This document shows, in pieces, positions 43,514-51,685 of a stretch of DNA of 64,000 nt. Position numbers and translations under genes: made by a program. The DNA is from Rhodoferax sp. (GTDB lineage: Bacteria > Pseudomonadota > Gammaproteobacteria > Burkholderiales > Burkholderiaceae_C): contig NZ_JAQTMS010000004.1 in the NCBI RefSeq assembly GCF_028714215.1, positions 102,121 through 166,120 on the forward strand. The letters run 5' to 3'. Under the pieces are notes generated by a model that worked only from the letters and a program-made list of their open reading frames with translations, did no database searches and was not told the origin of the DNA. How positions within the stretch are numbered: the first letter of the stretch is position 1; every line of letters begins with the position of its first letter.

Positions 43514-43786
43514 ATGCCGACCAAGACCTTCAGCAACGGCCGCATCAGGAAGGCCGACTACGACGCCGCATCGCAACAGCTGGACCTGCATTGGGACAAC
43601 CAGACCGTCCTGGCCTACAAGCAGGTTCCGCCAGAGGTCTATCGGCGGCTTTGCAGCGCCCCCAACCCGACCACCTACTGGGAGGACCGAATCGCCGAGG
43701 AGTATCCGAAGGGCGCTCCGATGAAGCCCAGTGCCGCTTCGGATGGAGCAAAGAAGCTCAGTGACCTGTTTGGCGGCGCTGACTGA
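43514..43786 (+). CDS. KTSC domain protein
   Basis: A 90-residue protein dominated by a KTSC domain, the small fold first noted at the C-terminus of lysyl-tRNA synthetase-like and phage proteins. Marks are IRKADYDAASQQLDLHWDN, LAYKQVPPEVYRRLCSAPNP and TYWEDRIAEEYP. ATG at 43514 follows the permease stop by 23 bases, so it may share that transcript. Its last 29 bases overlap the 3' end of the convergent Crp-type gene, so both frames are used there. Function unknown. Confidence 0.82.
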   Translation: MPTKTFSNGRIRKADYDAASQQLDLHWDNQTVLAYKQVPPEVYRRLCSAPNPTTYWEDRIAEEYPKGAPMKPSAASDGAKKLSDLFGGAD

Positions 43787-44498
43787 GGGGTGCGAGGAGC
43801 GGGCCGGCTGCTTCGAGTTTGCGCAAGTCCAGGATCTCGATCGACCCCCGATTGCGGCGAATCGATCCCGCCTGTTCCAGTTCCTTTAGCGCAAGATTGA
43901 CGGTCTGGCGCGACAACGACAACATCAGCCCGAGCTGTACCTGCGAGATGGAAACCACGCGGCTGGTACGGTCAGTCCAGGCGCCATAACCCTGGGCCAT
44001 GCTCAGCAGTCGGCGTGCCAGCCGGGTCGTCGGTGGCAACAGAAAGATGTCCTCCATGGCAACGAAGACGGCACGCAGCTTTTGCGTCAGCAGGCGGCCA
44101 AAATGCCGCCAGTAGTCGGGTCGCTGGGCCAGCATCCGCTCCAGTGTGGGTTGTGTCACCCGGAGCAGTTTCGCATCCGACTCGGCCCAGGCATCATGGG
44201 TTCGCGCTTCGTGGTCAAACAAGGCAATCTCACCAAACCATTGCGCCGACTCCAGCATCGCCAGGATGGCTTCCCGGCCATCATCGGTGATGCCCGTGAC
44301 CCGGACCACACCGGTCAGTACGCAGTAAATCCCGTCCGGCGCGTCGCCTCGCGCAAACAGGCGTTGGCCGGCGGCCAGGGTCCGGATTTGGGCGTTCTCC
44401 AGCAGCGCGTCGCGCATGGCCTGCGGCAGGGAGGCGAACCAGCCGCCCGGGACGGTCAGGGCGGTCGAATCGGACTTGGGATTGATTTGAGTTGACAT
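43758..44498 (-). CDS. Crp/Fnr-family transcriptional regulator
   Basis: A 246-residue regulator with an N-terminal cyclic-nucleotide-binding-type barrel (RLFARGDAPDGIYCVLTGVV, QWFGEIALFDHEARTHDA) and a C-terminal Crp-type winged helix with ISQVQLGLMLSLSRQTVNLA as the recognition region. The barrel lacks a clean cAMP signature (no RxS triplet after GEIALF), and there are no Fnr cysteine clusters, so the signal is unknown. Start at 44498. It is divergent from the FAD dehydrogenase/TPP enzyme pair with about 185 bases between, and may control them. Confidence 0.88.
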   Translation of the reverse strand: MSTQINPKSDSTALTVPGGWFASLPQAMRDALLENAQIRTLAAGQRLFARGDAPDGIYCVLTGVVRVTGITDDGREAILAMLESAQWFGEIALFDHEARTHDAWAESDAKLLRVTQPTLERMLAQRPDYWRHFGRLLTQKLRAVFVAMEDIFLLPPTTRLARRLLSMAQGYGAWTDRTSRVVSISQVQLGLMLSLSRQTVNLALKELEQAGSIRRNRGSIEILDLRKLEAAGPLLAPLSQRRQTGH

Positions 44499-44683
44499 GT
44501 TTACGTCTTGTGTCGGGCATCCGACATTGCGCTGCACCGGATTGGCGGATCATGGAGAGATTATCAAAGGAGACCCTTGCGCAGGCTGCCAATTGTCAGC
44601 CCGGCCACGGCGCAGCGTAGCACCGGGACACCCGGGGTCAACCGCAATCGCATCCCCGCATCATGGAAGGCAAGCAGACAGCG

Positions 44684-46309
44684 ATGAAGAACACCATTCA
44701 ATCCGACGTGCTGGTGATCGGCGGCGGCCTGGCCGGCCTGGTGACGGCCATCGAGTGCCTGCGCAGCGGCAAGAGCGTGACCCTGGTTGACCGCGATACG
44801 CCCGAGCGTCTGGGCGGCCTGGCCTTGTGGGCGTTCGGCGGCATGGCGCTGGTCGATACCCCGGTGCAGCGCCGCATGAAGCTCAAGGATTCACCGGAAA
44901 TTGCGCTCCGCGACTGGCTGCGTTTTGGTGAACTGGGCGAACACGAGGTGCTGCCCCGCAAGTGGGCGTCCTACTATGTGGAACACTCGCGCGAACAGGT
45001 GTACGACTGGCTGATCGAGAGCGGACTCACCTTCCTGCCGGCGGTGAACTGGGTCGAGCGCGGCATGCAAGGCAATGGCAACACATTGCCGCGCTACCAC
45101 ATCGTGTGGGGTACTTCGCAGCGGCTGACGCGGCGCATGATCGAATTGATGCACCAGGCCAACACCGGCAATCGCTTGACGGTCCTGCACCAGCACGAAG
45201 TGCTGGCGTTGCAGTCGACCCATGGCGTGGTGGTGGGAGCCCATGCGATCAATCACGCGACCGGTCATGCGGTTCAGCTGGCGGCGCCGGCCGTGGTGCT
45301 GGCCATGGGAGGCCTCAATGGCAGCCTGGAAGAAACCCGCGCCAACTGGGTCAAGGGCCGCCCCCTGCCGGCCAGCATGCTCAACGGCGCCCACCCTTAC
45401 GCCAACGGGAGACTGCATCACCTGGTGGCCGGGCTGGGCGGGCAGATCACCCAGGCTGGCGAAATGTGGAACTACGCCGCCGGGGTGCCCCATCCCAAGC
45501 CTCACTTTGAAGGCCACGGCTTGTCGCTTATTCCCTGCAAGTCGGCGCTCTGGCTGAACCACCGGGGGGAACGCATCGGGCCCGAGCCGCTGGTGGTCGG
45601 CTTTGACACGCACACACTGTGCCAGCGGGTTGCGGCGCTGGAGAAACCCTATGTCTGGCACTTGCTGAACTGGCGCATCGCGATCAAGGAGCTGGCCCTG
45701 TCGGGGGCCGAACACAACCAGCGCATTCGCGACCATCAGACCTTGATGTTCCTGAAGGAAACGCTGCTGGGCAATCACCGGTTGGTGAAACAGATGGTCT
45801 CCGAGAGCCGTCACTTTCTGCTGGACGATACGCTGGCCGGATTGGCCGCCAAGATGAACGCGCTGGCCGGAACCAACGATGTGCGCCCCGAGGTGTTGCA
45901 AAAAACGGCCGATGCGTTCGACGCCAACTTTGCTCTGGGTGACAAACTCTGCAACGACGAGCAGATCCGCCGCATCGAACACGCACGCCACTGGGGACCG
46001 GACAAGTTGCGCACCTGCAAGCCGGCACCGCTGCAAGCGCGGGGGGCCGGTCCGTTCATGGCGATCCAGACGCAACTCATTACGCGCAAAAGTCTGGGCG
46101 GCTTGCAGACCGATCTGCAAAGCCGGGTGCTCGATGCCAGAGGCCACGCTTTGGCAGGCCTGTACTGTGTCGGCGAGGCGGCCGGATTCGGCGGCGGCGG
46201 CGCTTGCGGAAAACGCTCTCTGGAAGGTACCTTCCTTCCCGGCTGTATCCTGACGGCACGCGCTGCCGCACGGTCCATCGTCGCCGGCCGTGGCTTGGCG
46301 CGCGCCTGA
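44684..46309 (+). CDS. FAD-binding dehydrogenase (FAD_binding_2, 3-ketosteroid dehydrogenase-like)
   Basis: A 541-residue flavoprotein. The dinucleotide fold SDVLVIGGGLAGLVTAIECL opens the protein, an APAVVLAMGGLNGS strand follows in the middle, and the C-terminal FAD site reads GLYCVGEAAGFGGGGACGKR followed by SLEGTFLPGC. This last pattern is typical of the COG3573-like group of predicted oxidoreductases related to 3-oxosteroid 1-dehydrogenase and fumarate reductase flavoproteins. The start is 44684 or an ATG 21 bases upstream. It is followed 40 bases later by a thiamine-diphosphate enzyme. Confidence 0.88.
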   Translation: MKNTIQSDVLVIGGGLAGLVTAIECLRSGKSVTLVDRDTPERLGGLALWAFGGMALVDTPVQRRMKLKDSPEIALRDWLRFGELGEHEVLPRKWASYYVEHSREQVYDWLIESGLTFLPAVNWVERGMQGNGNTLPRYHIVWGTSQRLTRRMIELMHQANTGNRLTVLHQHEVLALQSTHGVVVGAHAINHATGHAVQLAAPAVVLAMGGLNGSLEETRANWVKGRPLPASMLNGAHPYANGRLHHLVAGLGGQITQAGEMWNYAAGVPHPKPHFEGHGLSLIPCKSALWLNHRGERIGPEPLVVGFDTHTLCQRVAALEKPYVWHLLNWRIAIKELALSGAEHNQRIRDHQTLMFLKETLLGNHRLVKQMVSESRHFLLDDTLAGLAAKMNALAGTNDVRPEVLQKTADAFDANFALGDKLCNDEQIRRIEHARHWGPDKLRTCKPAPLQARGAGPFMAIQTQLITRKSLGGLQTDLQSRVLDARGHALAGLYCVGEAAGFGGGGACGKRSLEGTFLPGCILTARAAARSIVAGRGLARA

Positions 46310-46349
46310 CGGGGGGCACCTTGGCGAATCACTTTTTGGAGACCGCAGC

Positions 46350-48083
46350 ATGAAAAGAACTGGCGCATGGCTGGCACGTTACGCCCTGGAGCAACTGGGC
46401 ATCCGTTACACCTTTGGCATCCCGGGAGTGCACAACACCGAGCTTTATGACGAGCTCAACAACTCGGCCTTGATCACCCCCGTGCTGGTCAGCCACGAAG
46501 GTGGCGCCGCCTTCATGGCCGATGGCCTGAGCCGCCTGTCGAACTCGGTAGGCACCTTGGTGGTGGTGCCCGCGGCGGGCCTGACGCATGCGGCCAGTGG
46601 CATTGGTGAAGCCTTTCTCGACGGTGTGCCGATGCTGGTGATTTGCGGCGGCATTCGCACCGACATTGACTGGAATTTCCAGTTGCATGAAATGGATTTG
46701 CACCAGTTCATGAAGGGCATTACCAAAGCCACCTACAAGATCGAACACGCCAGGGAGGTGGTCTCCACGCTGTTTGAAGCCTACCGCGTGGCCACCACGG
46801 GGGAACCCGGCCCGGTATTCATCGAGTTGCCGATGAACGTGCAGATGTTTCCCGACGAGGTGGGCGAACTGCCGCGCTGGAGCACCCCGGCCCTGCCGGC
46901 AGCGGCGCCAGCGAGCCAGATAGAGGCGGCCGTGGCGCTGCTGAAAAACGCCCGGAAGCCGGGTTTCTTCGTCGGCTGGGGCGCGCGCGACTGTTCAATC
47001 GACTTAATGGCCATGGCCGACCACCTGCAGGCCCCGGTGGCCACCACCTTGCAAGGCTTCTCGGTGTTTCCGGCCAGCCACCCACTGCACGCGGGTTTTA
47101 GCTTCGGGCCGTCTGCCGTGCCGGCCGCGCGCCATGCTTTTGCCGATTGCGACGTACTGCTGGCCGTTGGCACCCGGTTTGGTGAAATTGCCTCCGGCAG
47201 CTTTGGTCTGACGGTGCCCGCGCAGTTGATTCACGTCGATATCTGCCCGCATGTGTTTAACGCCAACTACCCAGCACAGGTGGCGCTGGAAGGTGATGCC
47301 AGGGTGCTGCTGCCGCAGCTGTTGGCCGCCTTGCGCAAGGCCCAGCCGGCAGCGCGTGCCGACGGCGGCTTGGCCGGCCGCATTGCGGCCGACAAGAAGG
47401 CTTACCGCCAGACCTGGTACGACCACGACAGCCAAGGTCGCGTCAACCCGGCACGCTTTTTCGACGCCCTGCGCGCCGCCACACCGGCCGATGCCATAAC
47501 GGTTGTGGATGATGGCAACCACACTTACCTGACCGCTGAACTGTGGCCCGTTCTGAGCGCCAAGTCGGGCATCCTGCCCAGCGATTTCAACGCCATGGGC
47601 TATTCCATTCCCGCCGCCATCGGTGCCAAGCTGGCGCGCCCCGACCTGGCGGTGAACTGCATCGTCGGCGACGGCTGTTTTCGCATGACCTGCATGGAAA
47701 TCATCACCGCCACGCAGTACCAGTTGGGCCTGGTGTATTACGTGTTTTGCGATGGCGAGCTGTCGCAGATTTCGCAGGCGCAGGAGATCCCGTACAACCG
47801 CAAACCGTGTACCGTGCTGCACACCATCGCTATCGACGGCGTGGCGCGCGCGGTCGGTGCCGGCTACTTCAAGATTGACAGCGATGCCGACCTGAGCAGG
47901 CAAATTGCCGCGGCCAACGCCTTGGCCCAAAGGGGTCAGCCGGTGATCGTCGAAGTGAATATCGATTACAGCAAACGCACGGCGTTTACCGAAGGCGTGG
48001 TCAAGACCAACTTCCGGCGCTTTACGCTGCAGCAAAAAGCCCGTGCCCTGGGCCGTGCCGTGCTGCGCAAGGTAACGGGTTGA
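46350..48083 (+). CDS. Thiamine-diphosphate-dependent enzyme of the acetolactate synthase / decarboxylase superfamily
   Basis: A 577-residue enzyme with the three-domain POX/AHAS architecture. The pyrimidine domain shows FGIPGVHNTELYDEL and the catalytic glutamate in VSHEGGAAFMADGL. The central domain follows at about 200-330. The cofactor domain has the GDG motif in CIVGDGCFRMTCMEIITATQ, ending in DGEL where most relatives have an N-x-x-Y/F type turn. A GGAG ribosome site fixes the start at 46350. The family includes acetolactate synthase and several 2-oxoacid decarboxylases; no small regulatory subunit is nearby, so a catabolic role is more likely. Reaction unknown. Confidence 0.88.
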   Translation: MKRTGAWLARYALEQLGIRYTFGIPGVHNTELYDELNNSALITPVLVSHEGGAAFMADGLSRLSNSVGTLVVVPAAGLTHAASGIGEAFLDGVPMLVICGGIRTDIDWNFQLHEMDLHQFMKGITKATYKIEHAREVVSTLFEAYRVATTGEPGPVFIELPMNVQMFPDEVGELPRWSTPALPAAAPASQIEAAVALLKNARKPGFFVGWGARDCSIDLMAMADHLQAPVATTLQGFSVFPASHPLHAGFSFGPSAVPAARHAFADCDVLLAVGTRFGEIASGSFGLTVPAQLIHVDICPHVFNANYPAQVALEGDARVLLPQLLAALRKAQPAARADGGLAGRIAADKKAYRQTWYDHDSQGRVNPARFFDALRAATPADAITVVDDGNHTYLTAELWPVLSAKSGILPSDFNAMGYSIPAAIGAKLARPDLAVNCIVGDGCFRMTCMEIITATQYQLGLVYYVFCDGELSQISQAQEIPYNRKPCTVLHTIAIDGVARAVGAGYFKIDSDADLSRQIAAANALAQRGQPVIVEVNIDYSKRTAFTEGVVKTNFRRFTLQQKARALGRAVLRKVTG

Positions 48084-48178
48084 GCTTGGTGTGTGCGTGC
48101 CGGCGTCCACCGTTCAGCGCAGCACCCGTTCCACGACCCCGTCCAGGCGACGCCACGAAACATCGTCGACAACACCGC

Positions 48179-49162
48179 TCATGGCACCGGAGTCTGCGAG
48201 ACAGCGGAGTTGCGGGAGGTACAGACGCGTCTGGACAACCAGTCGACGAGCGGTGCCATCATGCTCTCGACCGCGCTCGATCCGTGTCCCGCACGGGCTG
48301 CGACAAGCCTCCCCTTGTCGGTACTCCTCGCTGCGCCTAGCAGTTCGTCATTGCCTTTCGGATCGACCAGCGCGTCTGTGGCGCCCTGCACCAGCAGCAC
48401 CGGCGCGTCGGTCACTGCGATGTTCGCGGCACAGCCAGCCATGACTTTCCTCTGAGCCAGAAGATAACGCATGCTGAAGTAGCGCACGACCAGAGGACCC
48501 CTTTGCATTGCCAAGGCCTGCGCGCGGTCAAGGTCGTTCTTCACGGCCGACGGCTTGCTGTTCATGTCGACGGTCAGCGCCGCAGGACGGAAAACGTAGT
48601 TCGCGCCGTAGACGAGATAATCCCCGAACGAAGGCCCCATTCCTTCGGAGTAGGTCAATTTGTATGCGGGATTCACCAGGATGACCCCGGCCAGTGCGCC
48701 CTTCGAGGTCGCTGCAACGTGAAGGGCAAACGCAGCCCCCGCGCTGTGCCCCAGCAGGAACAGCGGCTTGTCCGCGAAGCGCTCGCGCAGCAGGAGGAGA
48801 AACGCCTGGTAGTCGCCGAGGAAGAGCGCGTAGTCCTCGATGTCGCCGCGAGCGCCCGAGGAGTAGCCGGTGCCCCGCGGGTGCAGGATGGCGGTCGCAA
48901 ACCCGGCCTGATGCAACGCCCTGGTGAAGTTGGGGTAGACAGGCGCGGAGGCGATCTCCGGACCGAGCACATACCAGACCACGGCGCGCGGCTGCGGGTC
49001 TCCCTCGATCAAGGTATACAGTTGCGCGCTGTCTGCGCCCGCCATGTAGACAGCCGAGGCTGGCGGGGCCACGGGTGGCTTTGTCATGCGGGGATACGAG
49101 GCCCATCGGGCACAGAGTTGCCTCACGGCCCGGCTGACCAGCGTGCCTTTCATGGAACACAT
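48179..49162 (-). CDS. Alpha/beta-hydrolase (serine aminopeptidase S33 / monoacylglycerol lipase-like)
   Basis: A 327-residue hydrolase (from the ATG at 49162; starts at 49153 and 49087 are possible). The lid-containing fold is evident from FATAILHPRGTGYSSGARGD, the nucleophile elbow LFLLGHSAGAAFALH with the catalytic serine in GHSAG, the acid in GATDALVDPKGNDE and the base in ARAGHGSS. This is the pattern of small esterases and lysophospholipases. It is the last gene of a minus-strand series after a methyltransferase, 20 bases from it. Confidence 0.85.
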   Translation of the reverse strand: MCSMKGTLVSRAVRQLCARWASYPRMTKPPVAPPASAVYMAGADSAQLYTLIEGDPQPRAVVWYVLGPEIASAPVYPNFTRALHQAGFATAILHPRGTGYSSGARGDIEDYALFLGDYQAFLLLLRERFADKPLFLLGHSAGAAFALHVAATSKGALAGVILVNPAYKLTYSEGMGPSFGDYLVYGANYVFRPAALTVDMNSKPSAVKNDLDRAQALAMQRGPLVVRYFSMRYLLAQRKVMAGCAANIAVTDAPVLLVQGATDALVDPKGNDELLGAARSTDKGRLVAARAGHGSSAVESMMAPLVDWLSRRVCTSRNSAVSQTPVP

Positions 49163-49182
49163 TATTCTCGGGATAGGCGTCC

Positions 49183-49806
49183 CTACTGCGCCTTCTTCGC
49201 CACAATAAACACGCCCGTGTTTTTGCCGGGTTGCCATTGGTGGGCAATCGCAAAACCGGCTTCGGTCAAGCTGGTAATCAATTCCCTTGTGGTAAAGACC
49301 TTGAGCAAGGGCATCAAACCAAAAAATTTCCCCATGGGCGCAACAAACCTGAAATACTTCATCGTGTCTCCCAGGCACGCCGTGCTGGTGACGAAAATTC
49401 CTCCCGGTGTGAGCATTTTGTGAACCCTGGCGATGACCTCCTCCTTGCTGTCCAGCAGGTGCAAAATGCTGAGCCCCAACACGGCATCCAGGGTTTGATC
49501 GGGCGCGCTGAAGTCATCGATGGCCGAGCGCCTGAAAGTGACATTTTTGATATTTTCTGTGTCCGCTTTGCCTTGGGCGATTTCAATCATTTTCGACGAG
49601 ATATCAATCGCCTGAATATGTTTCACAAAAGGCGCATGGGCAATGGCGGTCGACCCGGTTCCGCAGCCGAGCTCCAATACCTCCATGTCCGGCCGAAAAT
49701 ACTCGCGCGTGACCTGCAGTTTCTTTTGGTACGCCGCTTCATCGGCAATGGGTTGTTTCGAATAGCGCTCTGCGATGTTGTCCCAAAATTTGACTGACTG
49801 ATCCAT
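49183..49806 (-). CDS. Class I SAM-dependent methyltransferase
   Basis: A 207-residue methyltransferase. The ATG at 49806 is preceded by GGAG at good distance. It opens with FWDNIAERYSKQPIADEAAY, common to UbiE/Tam-like enzymes, then has motif I VLELGCGTGSTAIAHA, motif II IQAIDISSKMIEIAQ, and later LDAVLGLSILHLL and MLTPGGIFVTSTACL. The C-terminal part ends with NTGVFIVAKKAQ. The acceptor is not predictable. It lies between a small membrane protein and the hydrolase on the same strand. Confidence 0.87.
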   Translation of the reverse strand: MDQSVKFWDNIAERYSKQPIADEAAYQKKLQVTREYFRPDMEVLELGCGTGSTAIAHAPFVKHIQAIDISSKMIEIAQGKADTENIKNVTFRRSAIDDFSAPDQTLDAVLGLSILHLLDSKEEVIARVHKMLTPGGIFVTSTACLGDTMKYFRFVAPMGKFFGLMPLLKVFTTRELITSLTEAGFAIAHQWQPGKNTGVFIVAKKAQ

Positions 49807-49837
49807 TGCCATCTCCGATGCAGCCGAACGAATTGAG

Positions 49838-50350
49838 CTAGCCGCCACTGGCATGGGGCAACCTGGTGAAGACGATGGCCGCATGAGCAATGTGTGCGGT
49901 AGCAAAGCCAATGGACAGGATGAGGTAGAACCACCAGCGGTAGGGTGACTGCCAATGAAGACGCTGCATTAGAAGAGCCATGCCAAGCAGCCAAACAAGC
50001 GGGGTGTAGGCAGGGGCGAGAAAGCCGACCGCCGACCGCGACCAGTGCGAATCTGGAGCGGCGATTAAGGGGAGCCAACTGAGGAAGTAGAGGGTCAGAC
50101 CGATGCCAAAAACGGCGATACCCACTTTCTGTGACTTGGTGACCAACTGAAACGGTGCGAAGAATGGGAGCGCAAAGACGGCCATTCGAAGGGCGTTTTC
50201 TGTTGTAGATAGAAGATCGGGAATGTTGAACCAGAACACCTCTGGCGAGAAGGAATTCGGTAGCCGAGAGGAAAGTACCGCGTTCCAAAGCAGCACCGGA
50301 ACAAGAAGCCAGCCGACGTTCTTCGCGTAACGGAGCAATTGTGGAGACAT
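49838..50350 (-). CDS. Small multi-helix membrane protein of unknown function
   Basis: A 170-residue inner membrane protein that I do not recognise. From the ATG at 50350 (MSPQLLRYAKNVGW) it shows about five hydrophobic helices, the first being WLLVPVLLWNAVL and the last WWFYLILSIGFATAHIAHAA. The loops are short, and the pattern RLPNSFSPEVFWFNIPDLLS follows helix one. It starts 8 bases after the stop of the lipoprotein gene, which suggests joint expression and perhaps a joint envelope role. Confidence 0.7.
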   Translation of the reverse strand: MSPQLLRYAKNVGWLLVPVLLWNAVLSSRLPNSFSPEVFWFNIPDLLSTTENALRMAVFALPFFAPFQLVTKSQKVGIAVFGIGLTLYFLSWLPLIAAPDSHWSRSAVGFLAPAYTPLVWLLGMALLMQRLHWQSPYRWWFYLILSIGFATAHIAHAAIVFTRLPHASGG

Positions 50351-50358
50351 GGCGTGGC

Positions 50359-51111
50359 TTAACGCACGGCAAAGAAAGCAATGGCCGCGGTTTGTGACGG
50401 CGTAACGAGCCCGCCAACAAGCTGATTCTTGCCATCGCCCACCGGATAGGTCAAGGCAACGCCGGACGCCGTTTGATTTGGCAGCGCACAAGGGGCGGCG
50501 CCGAAAGTGAGCGAAATATTGAACACGTTTTTTCCACTGGGTCGAGCAGCTATTGTTCCCGTAAAAGAACATCCCAGCGACGAACTGCCGGTAACTGTTC
50601 CGGCCGCCTGAATATTGACGGTGGCGGTTTCTCCATCCAATAAGCCACCCGACCACCCGCCTGTTATCGACGCAATATCCGCCGCTGTGTTGTAGTTGTA
50701 GTTGGTGCTAACCGGCGTCGTCAAGTTCAGGCTTGCGGTGACGCCGTTTTCGTTTAGCGTTCCAATCAGGTTCGACCCGGAATAAGCCCCGCTGCCAGTT
50801 CCAGTTACAGGGGAAATACCCGGTGCATAAAAGTCTTTGAAGGAAATGGTGAAAGCGCCGTTGCTGGCGCTCGATGAGCCGGTGGCAACGCCCTGGACGG
50901 AAATGGCGCTGCCGGACGAAATGCCGTAAATATTCCAGAACGAGCCGTCCTCCAGGACCAAAGCGTTCAAGGTCTTGCCATTCGAACTTGTGCCTTGGTA
51001 CGCGCCCTGGATGACCGGTGTGACGGCGGGCGTCGAACTGCCTCCGCCGCAACCCGAAAGACCAAGCAGCAGCCCTAGCGGCAAGGCAAAAATTGCGCGT
51101 AACTTGAACAT
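50359..51111 (-). CDS. Putative lipoprotein, unknown function
   Basis: A 250-residue exported lipoprotein. The ATG at 51111 follows an AAGGG ribosome site. The signal peptide ends in the lipobox LLLGLSGC, with the lipidated cysteine near residue 21 followed by a glycine/serine linker. The mature chain is rich in Gly, Ser, Thr and Asn and predicted to be all-beta (VIQGAYQGTSSNGKTLNALV, NSNGAF-like turns), with two more cysteines that could pair. Similar beta-rich lipoproteins of unknown role are common in this order. It is the first gene of the minus-strand series. Confidence 0.78.
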   Translation of the reverse strand: MFKLRAIFALPLGLLLGLSGCGGGSSTPAVTPVIQGAYQGTSSNGKTLNALVLEDGSFWNIYGISSGSAISVQGVATGSSSASNGAFTISFKDFYAPGISPVTGTGSGAYSGSNLIGTLNENGVTASLNLTTPVSTNYNYNTAADIASITGGWSGGLLDGETATVNIQAAGTVTGSSSLGCSFTGTIAARPSGKNVFNISLTFGAAPCALPNQTASGVALTYPVGDGKNQLVGGLVTPSQTAAIAFFAVR

Positions 51112-51256
51112 GAGAATCCCTTTCTTCTGTTGCGGCAAAAAAGACGTTGCCGCGCCGCCCTAAGTTTGGCGCTCCGCTTGTGCGAGGGCTTGGCGTCAGC
51201 GCTCAGAGCTGGCCAGAAGGGCCTGAGAACTCATTGCATTCGATGTGACTGCCGCT

Positions 51257-51586
51257 CTACATGGCGTTTGCCGCCCGGTCCACCACGGAACTCGCGGCTT
51301 GTTGGTTGACCGACGCAACCTTCCAATCTGAAATTTTGGCCTCCCGGCGCGCGACGATCATGACCGGTTCCAGCGTCAGCAGAGTAGTCGGGCTTGGCGT
51401 CGCTTGGGCCGGCCCGGTGGCTGGCGCTGCTGCGCGTGCCGCCAGCTGCGCACTTTGTGCGCCGGAGCTGGCGACTTCGTTCATCTGCCACAACAACACA
51501 CCCTGCAATCCGACGGCAATGGTCACGGCGGCCAGCAGCGACTTGGCTTTGCTGGCCTTCGACAGGGGGTTCGGCTTGGCGTTCAT
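51257..51586 (-). CDS. Small membrane-anchored protein of unknown function
   Basis: A 109-residue protein with one N-terminal transmembrane segment (SLLAAVTIAVGLQGVLLWQM) and a mostly disordered Ala/Pro/Thr-rich periplasmic or cytosolic part, ending in a charged segment (VARREAKISDWKVASVNQQA). It is divergent from the winged-helix/TPR regulator gene with 99 bases between. I see no known domain. Its coupling to the regulator is inferred from position only. Confidence 0.55.
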   Translation of the reverse strand: MNAKPNPLSKASKAKSLLAAVTIAVGLQGVLLWQMNEVASSGAQSAQLAARAAAPATGPAQATPSPTTLLTLEPVMIVARREAKISDWKVASVNQQAASSVVDRAANAM

Positions 51587-51685
51587 GATAAAGTCCTTTC
51601 GGCCAACGGTTCCGATAGCTTCTCGGTTTCATGAGGCGTATGTTCCGCCTACCGGGCCAGCCAAGTCCTTAAGCGGGCTGAAACC

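Noticed and set aside
44891..46351. Minus-strand open frame opposite the FAD dehydrogenase
   Set aside because: Antisense to a flavoprotein with clear cofactor motifs; no family resemblance on the minus strand.
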